A DNA stretch of 64,000 nucleotides from Solirubrobacteraceae bacterium (GTDB taxonomy: Bacteria; Actinomycetota; Thermoleophilia; Solirubrobacterales; Solirubrobacteraceae): the NCBI GenBank assembly GCA_030690545.1, contig JAUYGN010000028.1:1-64000 (forward strand). Reading direction: 5' to 3'. The translations under genes were made by a program, and so were the position numbers. This document shows, in pieces, positions 8,536 through 15,644 of this stretch (the first letter of the stretch is position 1; every line of letters begins with the position of its first letter). The notes beneath the pieces were generated by a model that was not told the DNA's origin, made no database searches, and saw only the letters and a program-made list of their open reading frames with translations.

Positions 8536-9941
8536 GCGGCGCCGCGCAGCACCGCCGCGGGCGGGTGCGCGGCGTAGAACTCGGCTTCCTGGCGGCCGAG
8601 CTCGGTCACCGGCTCGTCGCCGTAGATCCACTCGCGGGCGATCCGGTGCCAGTTGCCGCGCGCGCGCAGCTGGCTCATGACGGCGAGCGTGAGCATCTCC
8701 AGGCGGCGGCCGAAGAGGTGATCGGGCGGCAGCGTCTCGTGGCGCATCTTCGCGAAGTGCGACGAGCGCGGGTCGGACATCTCGATCATCACCTCGGTCG
8801 CGATCTCCGGCGTCAGCGCGACCTCGCCGTCCTGCACGTACCACCAGGTCATGTCGTGGACCTGCTCGAGGATGTCCTCGGGCGTGTAGTAGTCGGGCTT
8901 GGCGATGAAGCCGCCGGCGACGAGGTGATCGATCATCGCCTGCCCGTCGCCGGTCGCCGCGAGCCGCTGGATCTCCAGCTCGAACTCGGCGATCGCGGCC
9001 GGGATGCGCTTGAACAGCCCGAAGTCCAGGAACGCCATCCGCCCGTCGTCGAGCAGCAGCGAGTTGCCGGGGTGCGGGTCGCCGGAGAACTGGTGGTGGC
9101 GGTACATGCAGCCGAAGTAGAAGCGGTAGACGATCTCGCCCAGGCGGTCGCGCTCGGCCTGCGGCAGCTGCTTGAGCTCCTCGAAGCCGCGACCTGAGAC
9201 GAACTCGCTGACGATGACCTTCTCGTGCGAGAGCTTCGTCACGACCTCGGGCACGAAGATGAACGGGTGGCCGCGAAAGATCCGCGCGAGCGTGCGCTGG
9301 TTCTGCGCCTCGAGCTCGTAGTCGAGCTCCTCGTCGATCCGCGAGCGGATCTCCTCCCCCATCGCCTTCGGATCGAGGCCGGGCGCGACCATCTTCATCA
9401 GCCGCAGGATGATGCCGAGGTTCTGCATGTCCGCGCGGACGGCCTGCGCGACGCCGGGGTACTGGACCTTGACGGCGACGTCGCGGCCGTCCTTCAGCCG
9501 CGCGCGGTAGACCTGCCCGATCGACGCCGCCGCGATCGGCACCGGGTCGAAGGTGTAGAAGACGTCCTCGATCGAGGCGTCGTACTCGCCCTCGATGACC
9601 TTCCTCATGTCCTTGAAGGCGACCTTCGGCGCGGCGTCGCGCAGCTCGGCGAGCTTGGCCTGGAACTCCTCTCGGTACTCCTGCGGGACGAGGCCGACGT
9701 CGAGGAACGACATCACCTGGCCGAGCTTCATCGCGGCGCCCTTCATCGTCCCCAGCGCGGCGACGATCTGCTCGGCCGTCTCGAGCTGGCGCTTGGCGAG
9801 CGCCTGCTCGCGGCCGGTGTCCGAGCGCGCGACGTTCGTCGCGCGCGTGCCCATCTGCTTGGCCGCCTGCGTGGCGGCGAGCTTGCCGACCTTCGACGAG
9901 CGGCTCAGCCGCGATGTCGGGATTGCGTCCTTCTTGGCCAT
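8532..9941 (-). CDS. ABC1/AarF (UbiB-type) atypical kinase
   Basis: A 469-residue UbiB/ADCK-family atypical kinase-like ATPase. The N-terminal KxGQ motif is present (MKLGQVMSF, K72 to Q75), followed by the family's alanine-rich nucleotide loop PIAAASIGQVYRA, the lysine of VAVKVQYP, the catalytic SGDPHPGNSLLL and the metal-binding FLDFGLF. Family members support isoprenoid-quinone metabolism or lipid handling at membranes. The start is ATG 9941 (MAKKDAIPTS); the upstream open frame is not conserved-looking. It is translationally coupled to the downstream VTT membrane protein, which suggests a joint membrane-lipid or quinone role (inference). Confidence 0.92.
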   Translation of the reverse strand: MAKKDAIPTSRLSRSSKVGKLAATQAAKQMGTRATNVARSDTGREQALAKRQLETAEQIVAALGTMKGAAMKLGQVMSFLDVGLVPQEYREEFQAKLAELRDAAPKVAFKDMRKVIEGEYDASIEDVFYTFDPVPIAAASIGQVYRARLKDGRDVAVKVQYPGVAQAVRADMQNLGIILRLMKMVAPGLDPKAMGEEIRSRIDEELDYELEAQNQRTLARIFRGHPFIFVPEVVTKLSHEKVIVSEFVSGRGFEELKQLPQAERDRLGEIVYRFYFGCMYRHHQFSGDPHPGNSLLLDDGRMAFLDFGLFKRIPAAIAEFELEIQRLAATGDGQAMIDHLVAGGFIAKPDYYTPEDILEQVHDMTWWYVQDGEVALTPEIATEVMIEMSDPRSSHFAKMRHETLPPDHLFGRRLEMLTLAVMSQLRARGNWHRIAREWIYGDEPVTELGRQEAEFYAAHPPAAVLRGAA

Positions 9942-9972
9942 CGGCGGCGTCGGTATGCGGGCGCGGAGCCCG

Positions 9973-10698
9973 CTAGCCGGCTTCGCGCTGCACGCGCGAG
10001 CCGGGCACGATGTCGTCGCGCCCATCGGGCCAGCGCACCCAGGCCTTGTGCCCGCCGTCGTAGTCGTCGCCCCAGACGACGAGCGTCGCGGGCTCGCCCT
10101 GGACCGTGACCGGCTCGTCGCCCTCGGGATCCAGCCCGCGCCAGACGCGGATGAAGGCGTTGTGCTCCCACTCGTCGCCGATCGTCGTCGGATCGGTGTG
10201 GCCGGGGTGGACCTCGGTCGCGTGATCGAGACCCATCAGCGTGTCCATGATCGACGCCTTGATGTCCGCATAGGACGTGCTGCCGGGCGCGCGCACGCCG
10301 CCGATCGAGTTCTTGAAGAGCGTGTCGCCGGTGAAGACGTGACCGGGGACCGTGAAGTTCAGCATCCCCGCCGTGTGGCCCGGCGTGTGGACCGCGTCGA
10401 CCGGCAGGTCGCCGATCTGCAGCGGCGCGAAGGGCTCTGCGTCGACGGGCTCGTCGGGGTGGGCGAGGATCACGACGTCCGGGTAGCGCTGCGTGACGGC
10501 GTCCAGATCACAGACGTGGTCGTGGTGGTGGTGGGTCAGCAGCAGATGGGTGACCGCGACGCCGTGGCGCTCGGCGGCCTGGAAGAGCGGGTCCATCGGG
10601 CCGCCTGCATCGACGAGGAAGCCGGGCGCTCCGGGGCCGCTCGCGACGAGGTACGTGTTCGTCAGGAAGCCGTCGGACATGGAGCGTTCGATGAGCAT
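9973..10698 (-). CDS. MBL-fold hydrolase, glyoxalase II-like
   Basis: A 241-residue metallo-beta-lactamase-fold protein. The metal motif THHHHDH contains HxHxDH (H56, H58, D60, H61). VHTPGHTAGMLNF supplies the next His, FTGDTLF the bridging Asp, and EVHPGHTDPTTIG the final His, so a two-metal site is complete. The pattern is that of hydroxyacylglutathione hydrolase-like or persulfide dioxygenase-like MBL proteins. About 60 residues after the last ligand form an extra beta-rich tail (VTVQGEPATLVVWGDDYDGG). The start ATG 10698 is supported by a -10 hexamer 7 nt upstream. It is divergent from a glyoxalase I gene only 24 bp away. Confidence 0.88.
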   Translation of the reverse strand: MLIERSMSDGFLTNTYLVASGPGAPGFLVDAGGPMDPLFQAAERHGVAVTHLLLTHHHHDHVCDLDAVTQRYPDVVILAHPDEPVDAEPFAPLQIGDLPVDAVHTPGHTAGMLNFTVPGHVFTGDTLFKNSIGGVRAPGSTSYADIKASIMDTLMGLDHATEVHPGHTDPTTIGDEWEHNAFIRVWRGLDPEGDEPVTVQGEPATLVVWGDDYDGGHKAWVRWPDGRDDIVPGSRVQREAG

Positions 10699-10705
10699 GA
10701 GGGTC

Positions 10706-10715
10706 AGGGTACTGT
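10706..10715. promoter_or_regulatory. Overlapping divergent -10 elements (TACCCT on minus, TACTGT on plus)
   Basis: On the minus strand TACCCT (10711-10706) ends 7 nt before ATG 10698. On the plus strand TACTGT (10710-10715) ends 7 nt before ATG 10723. The two hexamers share the central TA of a GTAC palindrome, so RNA polymerase could occupy only one direction at a time. Both transcripts would be leaderless. Confidence 0.6.
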
Positions 10716-10722
10716 GTGATCG

Positions 10723-11106
10723 ATGGCTGCAAAGGAGCTCATCCATACGTGCTACCGGATCGGCGACATCGACCGCTCGGTGGCCTTCTACGAGGCGCTC
10801 GGCTTCGAAGAGCGCGCTCGCAAGCCGATCCGCGACGAGGCGATCAACGTCTTCATGGGCCTGCCCGGAGACGGCGATCGGCTCGAGCTGACGTACAACC
10901 ACGGGGTGTCGGAGTACACGCACGGGACCGGCTACAACCACATCGCGCTGACCGTCTCGGACATGGACGAGACGCTGGCCGCGCTGGCCGAGCAGGGCAT
11001 CGAGCCCGAGAAGCCGCCCTACCGCGTCCGCGAGGGCGGCTCGCTGCTGTGCTTCGTGCGCGATCCGGACGATTACCGGATCGAGCTCATCGAGCGCCCC
11101 TCGTAG
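10723..11106 (+). CDS. Glyoxalase I-like VOC protein (lactoylglutathione lyase type)
   Basis: A 127-residue vicinal-oxygen-chelate protein of the GloA type. It isomerises the hemithioacetal of methylglyoxal and a low-molecular-weight thiol in the cytosol. Metal ligands follow the glyoxalase I spacing: H8 (ELIHTCYRIGD), Glu in RLELTYNHGV, His in GTGYNHIALTV and Glu in YRIELIERPS. The motifs RSVAFYEALGFE and DPDDYRIEL are typical. Many actinobacteria lack glutathione, so another thiol may be the cofactor (inference). It forms a divergent pair with the glyoxalase II-like gene; the 3' end overlaps the DUF559 remnant. Confidence 0.92.
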   Translation: MAAKELIHTCYRIGDIDRSVAFYEALGFEERARKPIRDEAINVFMGLPGDGDRLELTYNHGVSEYTHGTGYNHIALTVSDMDETLAALAEQGIEPEKPPYRVREGGSLLCFVRDPDDYRIELIERPS

Positions 11107-11532
11107 CGGGCGGCGCCGGGCGCGCCGGCGGACCCGGGTAGAGCAGGGGGCGTAGCGCGCCGGCGACGGCGGGCGCGTCGCGAAGGACCCGGCGGTAGGT
11201 GAAGCGCAGGACCCGGTAGCCGAGCACGACGTAGCGCGCATCCCGCGCGCGATCGCGCTCGAAGGCGGCGTGCGTGAGGTGCGTCTCGCGGCCGTCGGTC
11301 TCGGCGATCAGTCGCTGCTCGGGCCAGAGGAAGTCGACCTCCTCGCCTTCGACGACGTGGTTGACGAGCGGTCGCGGCAGCGCGTGCGCGTCGCACAGCG
11401 CGAGGAAGATCCGCTCGAGCTCGCTGCGGGTCGGCTCGTCGTCGCGGTAGAGGTCGATCGCCGCGGTGAGCGGTGCCGCGCCTGGATGGGTGGGTCGCGA
11501 GCCGTGGCGTGCAGCTCGCGTTCGGATGCGCC
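11087..11532 (-). pseudogene. 5'-truncated DUF559 endonuclease-like remnant
   Basis: An open minus frame runs from just after an in-frame TAG (11535-11533) to TGA 11089-11087 but contains no ATG, GTG or TTG until deep inside the domain. Its translation includes AAPLTAAIDLYRDDEPTRSE, VDFLWPEQRLIAETDGRETH and ERDRARDARYVVLGYRVLRF. These align with the C-terminal about 125 residues of the intact DUF559 protein at 43288-44283, including its GAALLRAV and VVEVDGRDVHTTRRAFEHDR segments. About 200 N-terminal residues are missing. The ppx start region occupies the place where the 5' half should be, so this looks like a remnant left by a deletion or rearrangement. Confidence 0.75.
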
Positions 11533-11534
11533 TC

Positions 11535-11571
11535 TAAGCTGCTGCCGATGACCGCACCGGCCGCGAGCTGA
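11535..11571 (+). promoter_or_regulatory. -10 hexamer TAAGCT and 7-codon leader ORF before ppx
   Basis: TAAGCT (11535-11540) ends 7 nt before ATG 11548, which opens a seven-codon frame (MTAPAAS) closed by TGA 11569-11571. The ppx GTG follows 11 nt later in another frame. The arrangement suggests a leaderless mini-ORF translated ahead of ppx, perhaps by termination-reinitiation. Confidence 0.4.
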
Positions 11572-11582
11572 GCACGAACGCC

Positions 11583-13145
11583 GTGGCGGAGCGCCGTACA
11601 GCGGTCATCGACATGGGCTCGAACTCCTTCCGGCTGGTCGTCTTCGCGGCCGCCGCGGGCTGGTGGAAGCGCACCGACGAGATCTACCTGCCGGTGCGCA
11701 TCGGCGAGGGCCTCGACGCCGCCGGCGAGCTCGGCAAGAAGCCGATGAAGCGCGCGCTGGAGGCCGCCGAGGTGTTCGCCCACTTCTGCGCCGCGACCGG
11801 GATCGCCGGCCAGGACGGGGACGGCGGCGGCGACGACGGCGGGAGGGACGTCATCCAGGCCGTCGCCACGAGCGCGATCCGCGATGCCACCAACCAGCGC
11901 GCGTTCCTCGACCGCGTGCGCGACGAGACGGGCCTGCAGGTCAGCGTCCTCAGCCGCGCGCAGGAGGCCTACTACGGCTACCTCGCCGCGGTCAACTCGA
12001 CGACCGTCGCCGACGGCGCGGTGCTCGATCTCGGCGGCGGCTCGCTGCAGCTCGTCGAGGTCGTCAGCCGCCATCCGGGCCGGCTCGGCTCGTGGCCGCT
12101 GGGCGCGGTGCGGATGACCGAGCACTTCCTCGCCGACGACGACCCGCCGTCGAAGAAGGCGCGCAAGGCGCTCCGGGCGCACATCCGCGAGACGCTCGCC
12201 GACGAGGCCGGCTGGCTGCCGCGCTCGGGCCGCAAGATCGTCGGGATCGGCGGCACGATGCGCAACCTGGCGGCGGCGATCCAGGCCGGCGCGGGCCGGC
12301 CGTCGGTCGGCGGCATCCAGGGCTTTGAGATCACGCGCGCGGCGCTCGGCGACCTGATCGAGCGGCTGGCCGACATGCCCGCGTCGCAGCGCGGCAACGT
12401 CAAGGGCATCAAGTACGCGCGCGCCGACCTCATCCTGGCAGGCGCGATCACCGTCCAGGCAGTGCTCGAGCACGGCGAGTTCGACGCGATCACCGTCACC
12501 GAGGCGGGTCTGCGCGAGGGCGTCTTCTTCAGCGCGCACCTCGACGGCGACCCGCCGCTGTTCGACGACGTGCGCCGCGCGAGCGTCGGCAACCTCGCCG
12601 CCCGCTATCAGGTCGGCCCCGCGCACACCGAGCACGTCGCGCGGCTGGCGCTCACCCTCTTCGACGAGCTCGCCGAGCACGGCCTGCATCCCGGCGACCG
12701 CTGGGAGCGCGAGCTGCTGTTCTCGGCCTGCGTGCTGCACGACATCGGCATGTCCGTCGACTACGACGACCACCACAAGCACTCGAGGTATCTCATTCTC
12801 AACGCCGGACTGCCGGGCTACGACCCGCGCGAGGTCGCGCTGATCGCGCAGGCCGCCCGCTATCACCGCAAGGGCATGCCGGAGTTCGGCGAGCTCGCGC
12901 CGCTCGCGCAGGACGGCGACCGCGAGCGGCTCGATCGCCTGGCGATCCTGCTGCGCCTCGCCGAGGACCTCGAGCGCAGCCGCGACCAGAGCGTCCGCGC
13001 GGCCCACGTCGCGGCCGACAACGGCACGATTCGCCTCGAGCTGGAGTCCGACGGCAGCGCGGCCGTCGAGCGCTGGGCGGTGCAGCGCGAGGTCGAGCTG
13101 TTCGAGCGCGCGTTCGCCCGTGAGCTCAAGGTGGAGACGACATGA
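11583..13145 (+). CDS. ppx: Ppx/GppA family exopolyphosphatase with C-terminal HD domain
   Basis: A 520-residue Ppx/GppA phosphatase, which releases phosphate from polyphosphate or from the pentaphosphate group of pppGpp. The N-terminal actin-like ATPase fold shows AVIDMGSNSFRLVVF (phosphate 1 motif), VATSAIRDATN, AVLDLGGGSLQLVEV and KIVGIGGTMRNLA. The C-terminal part is an HD-type domain (HTEHVARLALTLFDELA, VLHDIGMSVDYDDHHKHSRYLI). A glycine/aspartate-rich insertion (GQDGDGGGDDGGRD) lies near residue 80. The start is GTG 11583; no convincing Shine-Dalgarno sequence precedes it. The stop overlaps a 21-codon ORF by ATGA. Confidence 0.92.
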   Translation: MAERRTAVIDMGSNSFRLVVFAAAAGWWKRTDEIYLPVRIGEGLDAAGELGKKPMKRALEAAEVFAHFCAATGIAGQDGDGGGDDGGRDVIQAVATSAIRDATNQRAFLDRVRDETGLQVSVLSRAQEAYYGYLAAVNSTTVADGAVLDLGGGSLQLVEVVSRHPGRLGSWPLGAVRMTEHFLADDDPPSKKARKALRAHIRETLADEAGWLPRSGRKIVGIGGTMRNLAAAIQAGAGRPSVGGIQGFEITRAALGDLIERLADMPASQRGNVKGIKYARADLILAGAITVQAVLEHGEFDAITVTEAGLREGVFFSAHLDGDPPLFDDVRRASVGNLAARYQVGPAHTEHVARLALTLFDELAEHGLHPGDRWERELLFSACVLHDIGMSVDYDDHHKHSRYLILNAGLPGYDPREVALIAQAARYHRKGMPEFGELAPLAQDGDRERLDRLAILLRLAEDLERSRDQSVRAAHVAADNGTIRLELESDGSAAVERWAVQREVELFERAFARELKVETT

Positions 13146-13207
13146 CGCGGCCGCCCGCGACCGATCCGCGACCGCACGACGCAGACGAGCCGAGGGCGAC
13201 ACGATGA
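13142..13207 (+). CDS. 21-codon ORF bridging ppx and the DUF427 gene
   Basis: ATG 13142 overlaps the ppx stop as ATGA, and the ORF ends with TGA 13205-13207, overlapping the DUF427 start ATG 13204, again as ATGA. The peptide (MTRPPATDPRPHDADEPRAT plus R) is hydrophilic and probably not functional. It would hand ribosomes from ppx to the DUF427 gene. This is inferred from the exact double overlap. Confidence 0.4.
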   Translation: MTRPPATDPRPHDADEPRATR

Positions 13208-13989
13208 GCCTCACGCGGGGAAGCGGACCGCTCGGCGGCGTGCCGGCGCAGTCCAACTACACGATCCAGGCGCCGGCGCACCGGATCCTCTTCGAGGCCG
13301 ACGCGCGCCGCCTGCGCGCGTTCGTCGGCGACTCGCGCGTGCTCGACACGCGCCGCGCGCACCTCCTGCACGAGACGGGCATCCGGCCCGTCGCCTACGT
13401 GCCGCTCGAGGACTTCGACGAGAACCTGCTGCAGCGCACCGGCACGACGACGCACTGCCCGTTCAAGGGCGACGCGTCGTACTGGTCGCTGCGCGCCGGC
13501 GACGAGCTGCGCGAGGACGCCGTCTGGGGCTACGAGCAGCCGCTGCAGCAGGCGTCGTGGCTGAGCGGCTTCGCGGCGCTCGACCCGGCGCGGGCCGATC
13601 GCTGGCTCGTCGAGGACGAGCCCGTCGGAGGCGGCCTGCGCGACCCCTACCACCGCGTCGACGTCCACACGAGCTCACGGCCGGTGCGCGTGACCGCGGC
13701 CGGCGAGCTGATCGCGCAGAGCGCTCACCCGACGCTCGTCTTCGAGACGAGCATGCCCGTGTGCGCCTACCTGCCGCGCGGCGACGTCAAGGCCGGCCAC
13801 CTGCGCCCGAGCGACACGACGACGATCGACCCGTACATCGGCGACGCGATCTACTGGCACGTCCACGCGGGCGGCGAGACGCTGCTCGACGCGGCGCACA
13901 GCTACGAGCTGCCGCGCGCCGAGGCGATGAAGATCGCGGGGCTCGTCTGCTTCTCGGGCGATGGCGTGCAGGTGCAGCTCGACGTCTGA
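13204..13989 (+). CDS. Tandem-DUF427 protein
   Basis: A 261-residue cytosolic protein with two DUF427 repeats. The first covers about residues 20-115 (GDSRVLDTRRAHLLHETGI, TTHCPFKGDASYWSL, DAVWGYEQPL), the second about residues 155-260 (AGELIAQSAHPTLVFETSM, DTTTIDPYIGDAIYWHVHAG, AAHSYELPR). DUF427 is a small beta-barrel of unknown function common in actinobacteria and proteobacteria. The start ATG 13204 has GAGGG as a possible ribosome site and overlaps the upstream micro-ORF stop. It is probably cotranscribed with ppx. Confidence 0.88.
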   Translation: MSLTRGSGPLGGVPAQSNYTIQAPAHRILFEADARRLRAFVGDSRVLDTRRAHLLHETGIRPVAYVPLEDFDENLLQRTGTTTHCPFKGDASYWSLRAGDELREDAVWGYEQPLQQASWLSGFAALDPARADRWLVEDEPVGGGLRDPYHRVDVHTSSRPVRVTAAGELIAQSAHPTLVFETSMPVCAYLPRGDVKAGHLRPSDTTTIDPYIGDAIYWHVHAGGETLLDAAHSYELPRAEAMKIAGLVCFSGDGVQVQLDV

Positions 13990-14011
13990 GGTCCCGAGGT
14001 CCCGAGGTCCC
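13988..14011. repeat. Three tandem copies of GAGGTCCC
   Basis: Three perfect 8-bp units run from the stop codon of the DUF427 gene (the TGA is part of TGAGGTCCC) into the convergent intergenic region. It is a short tandem repeat, probably from slippage, with no evidence of a specific role. Confidence 0.7.
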
Positions 14012-14051
14012 GTCCGGCGACGGCCGCTCCGCCGAGCGCGGCCGGCCCGGG

Positions 14052-14384
14052 TCAGGCGCCGCGCTCGTCCTCGCGCGGTGAGCCGACGGGGACCGGTGCC
14101 GCCTGCGTCGAGACGGCGTCGACGACCTCGGCCTCCTCGGCCTCGAGCTGCTCGAGGTGATCGCCGTCGCACAGCACGCGGAAGTTGCCGGTCACGCCGC
14201 TGTCGGCATGGATCGTGATCCCGGGCAGGACCTCCTCGCCTTCGTCGAACCCGAGCCGCTCCATGTCGAAGTGGGCCAGGCCGATCCCGTGCGCGGTGTG
14301 CGTCGGGTTCTCGCGGTCGTGCGCGTTCAGGGCGATCTGGAAGGCGCGCAGGTTGGCGGCGATCTTCTCGGTCGGGGACGGCAT
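14052..14384 (-). CDS. Conserved hypothetical protein (110 aa)
   Basis: A small acidic cytosolic protein beginning MPSPTEKIAANLRAFQIALN. The middle (HGIGLAHFDMERLGFDEGEE) and the segment LPGITIHADSGVTGNFRVLCDGDH suggest a compact alpha/beta fold. No catalytic residues are recognisable. The C-terminus is acidic and low-complexity (EQLEAEEAEVVDAV). It is convergent with the DUF427 gene. Composition is far less Arg/Ala-skewed than shadow frames, supporting a real gene. Function unknown. Confidence 0.7.
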   Translation of the reverse strand: MPSPTEKIAANLRAFQIALNAHDRENPTHTAHGIGLAHFDMERLGFDEGEEVLPGITIHADSGVTGNFRVLCDGDHLEQLEAEEAEVVDAVSTQAAPVPVGSPREDERGA

Positions 14385-14460
14385 CGCTCGTCACAACGGT
14401 AGCGCCTCGGACCGCGATCGCAACCGCTTGCGACCCGTGGCGGCGTGTGGACCCGCGCCG

Positions 14461-14466
14461 TATTCT
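14461..14466 (+). promoter_or_regulatory. -10 hexamer TATTCT, leaderless-type
   Basis: TATTCT ends 7 nt before ATG 14474 and decides that start over an in-frame GTG at 14447, which lies upstream of the hexamer. Confidence 0.55.
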
Positions 14467-14473
14467 TGGGGCG

Positions 14474-15079
14474 ATGAGGGAGGTGCCGTGGTGGGTGTGG
14501 GTCTCGGCGACGCCGTTCGGGCTCGGCGCGTGGGCACCGATCGTTCCCGGCCGCGTCCAGCGGCGCTCGCGCTGGGTCGCGATGGGCGTGCTGTGGAGCG
14601 TCGTCGCGCTGGCCGGCTGGATCGCTGCGGTGGCCAACGACGGCGGCGCGGGCGGCGGCCTGCTGATCATCCTCGCCTGGGCCGGCGCGGTCGCGACGAC
14701 GCTCAGCATCAAGCAGACCTACCTGCGGGACGCGTCGTCGCCGTTCGTGCGCGAGCGCGAGGCGGCCGAGCGCAGGCTCGAGGAGCGCCGCGAGGCCCAG
14801 CGCCTGGCGGCGCAGCGACCCGAGCTGGCGCTCGAGCTCGGCGTCGGGCGCCCCGACCGTCCCGGCGCGCAGGCCGCCGGCCTCGTCGACGTCAACAACG
14901 CCTCGATCGGCGCGCTGCTGCAGCTGCCGGGCATCGACGACGCGCTGGCGACGCGCATCGTCGAGCTGCGCGCCGAGCTCAACGGCTTCCGCTCGGTGCA
15001 CGACCTCGGCGGGCTGCTCGACCTCGACGGGCACGCGATCGAGCGCCTCGACGATCGCGTCGTCTTCCTGCCGCGGTGA
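14474..15079 (+). CDS. Membrane protein with C-terminal helix-hairpin-helix (ComEA-like) domain
   Basis: A 201-residue protein with two or three N-terminal membrane segments (VWVSATPFGLGAWAPIV, VAMGVLWSVVALAGWIAAV, LLIILAWAGAVATTL). An Arg/Glu-rich coiled linker follows (REREAAERRLEERREAQRL), then a ComEA-type helix-hairpin-helix from about residue 135: LVDVNNASIGALLQLPGIDD, ATRIVELR, FRSVHDLGGL. Such domains bind DNA or act as protein modules in uptake and envelope proteins. Here the HhH domain would face the cytoplasm or exterior depending on topology, which cannot be resolved. The stop overlaps the GNAT start (GTGA). Confidence 0.85.
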   Translation: MREVPWWVWVSATPFGLGAWAPIVPGRVQRRSRWVAMGVLWSVVALAGWIAAVANDGGAGGGLLIILAWAGAVATTLSIKQTYLRDASSPFVREREAAERRLEERREAQRLAAQRPELALELGVGRPDRPGAQAAGLVDVNNASIGALLQLPGIDDALATRIVELRAELNGFRSVHDLGGLLDLDGHAIERLDDRVVFLPR

Positions 15080-15549
15080 GCGCCGCGCCGGACCGCGCGG
15101 TGCGCCGCGCCGATGCCGCCGACGCCGGGGCGATCGGCCGGCTGCTGCACGACTTCAACAGCGAGTACGACGAGCCGACGCCGGGCCCGGCCAAGCTCGC
15201 CGAGCGCGTGCGACAGCTGCTCGCCGGCGGCCAGACCGCGGTGCTGCTCGCCGGCGACGCACCGGACGGGCTCGCGCTGCTGCGCTTCCGCCCGGCGATC
15301 TGCAGCGACGGCCTGGAGTGCTACCTGGCCGAGCTCTACGTCGCGCCGCAGCGGCGCGGCCGCGGGCTCGGGCGGGCGCTGATGAACGCCGCGATCGAGC
15401 TGGCCCGGAGCGAGGGCGCCGACACCATGGACCTCGGCACCTCCGAGGACGACGTCGCCGCGCGCGGGCTCTACGAGAGCCTCGGCTTCAGCAACCGCGA
15501 GGGCGGGCCCGACGGTCCGCTCAGCCTCTACTACGAGCGCGAGCTGTGA
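15076..15549 (+). CDS. GNAT family N-acetyltransferase
   Basis: A 157-residue acetyl-CoA-dependent acetyltransferase. It has the GNAT core: RRADAADAGAIGRLLHDF at the N-terminus, the beta4 strand CYLAELYVAP, and the pyrophosphate-binding QRRGRGLGRALMNAA. Motif B follows with DLGTSEDDVAARGLYESLGF. The start is GTG 15076, overlapping the stop of the HhH gene, so translation is probably coupled. The substrate amine is unknown. Confidence 0.9.
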   Translation: MSAAPDRAVRRADAADAGAIGRLLHDFNSEYDEPTPGPAKLAERVRQLLAGGQTAVLLAGDAPDGLALLRFRPAICSDGLECYLAELYVAPQRRGRGLGRALMNAAIELARSEGADTMDLGTSEDDVAARGLYESLGFSNREGGPDGPLSLYYEREL

Positions 15550-15567
15550 CGGTCGCGCCACCCGGCC

Positions 15568-15637
15568 GCCCGGCGCGTCGAGTGGCGACCAGCAGTGCGT
15601 CAGGACAAGCTCGTCGCCACTCGACCTCGCGCCGGGC
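15568..15637. terminator. Long inverted repeat between convergent GNAT and flavoprotein genes
   Basis: A perfect 13-bp arm pair, GTCGAGTGGCGAC (15577-15589) and its complement (15613-15625), surrounds a 23-nt loop. After a 3-nt bulge on one side, nine more pairs follow (GCCCGGCGC at 15568-15576 with 15629-15637). There is no U-tract. It is a candidate bidirectional terminator or cruciform. Confidence 0.55.
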
Positions 15638-15644
15638 GCGCGGC

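Noticed and set aside
10698-11106. A classical glutathione-dependent glyoxalase I/II pathway
   Set aside because: The enzyme families fit, but no glutathione synthesis gene is in view and many actinobacteria use other thiols, so the cofactor is left open.
13988-14011. GAGGTCCC triplet repeat as a possible regulatory or CRISPR-like array
   Set aside because: Only three 8-bp units with no spacers, beginning at a stop codon; slippage is sufficient.
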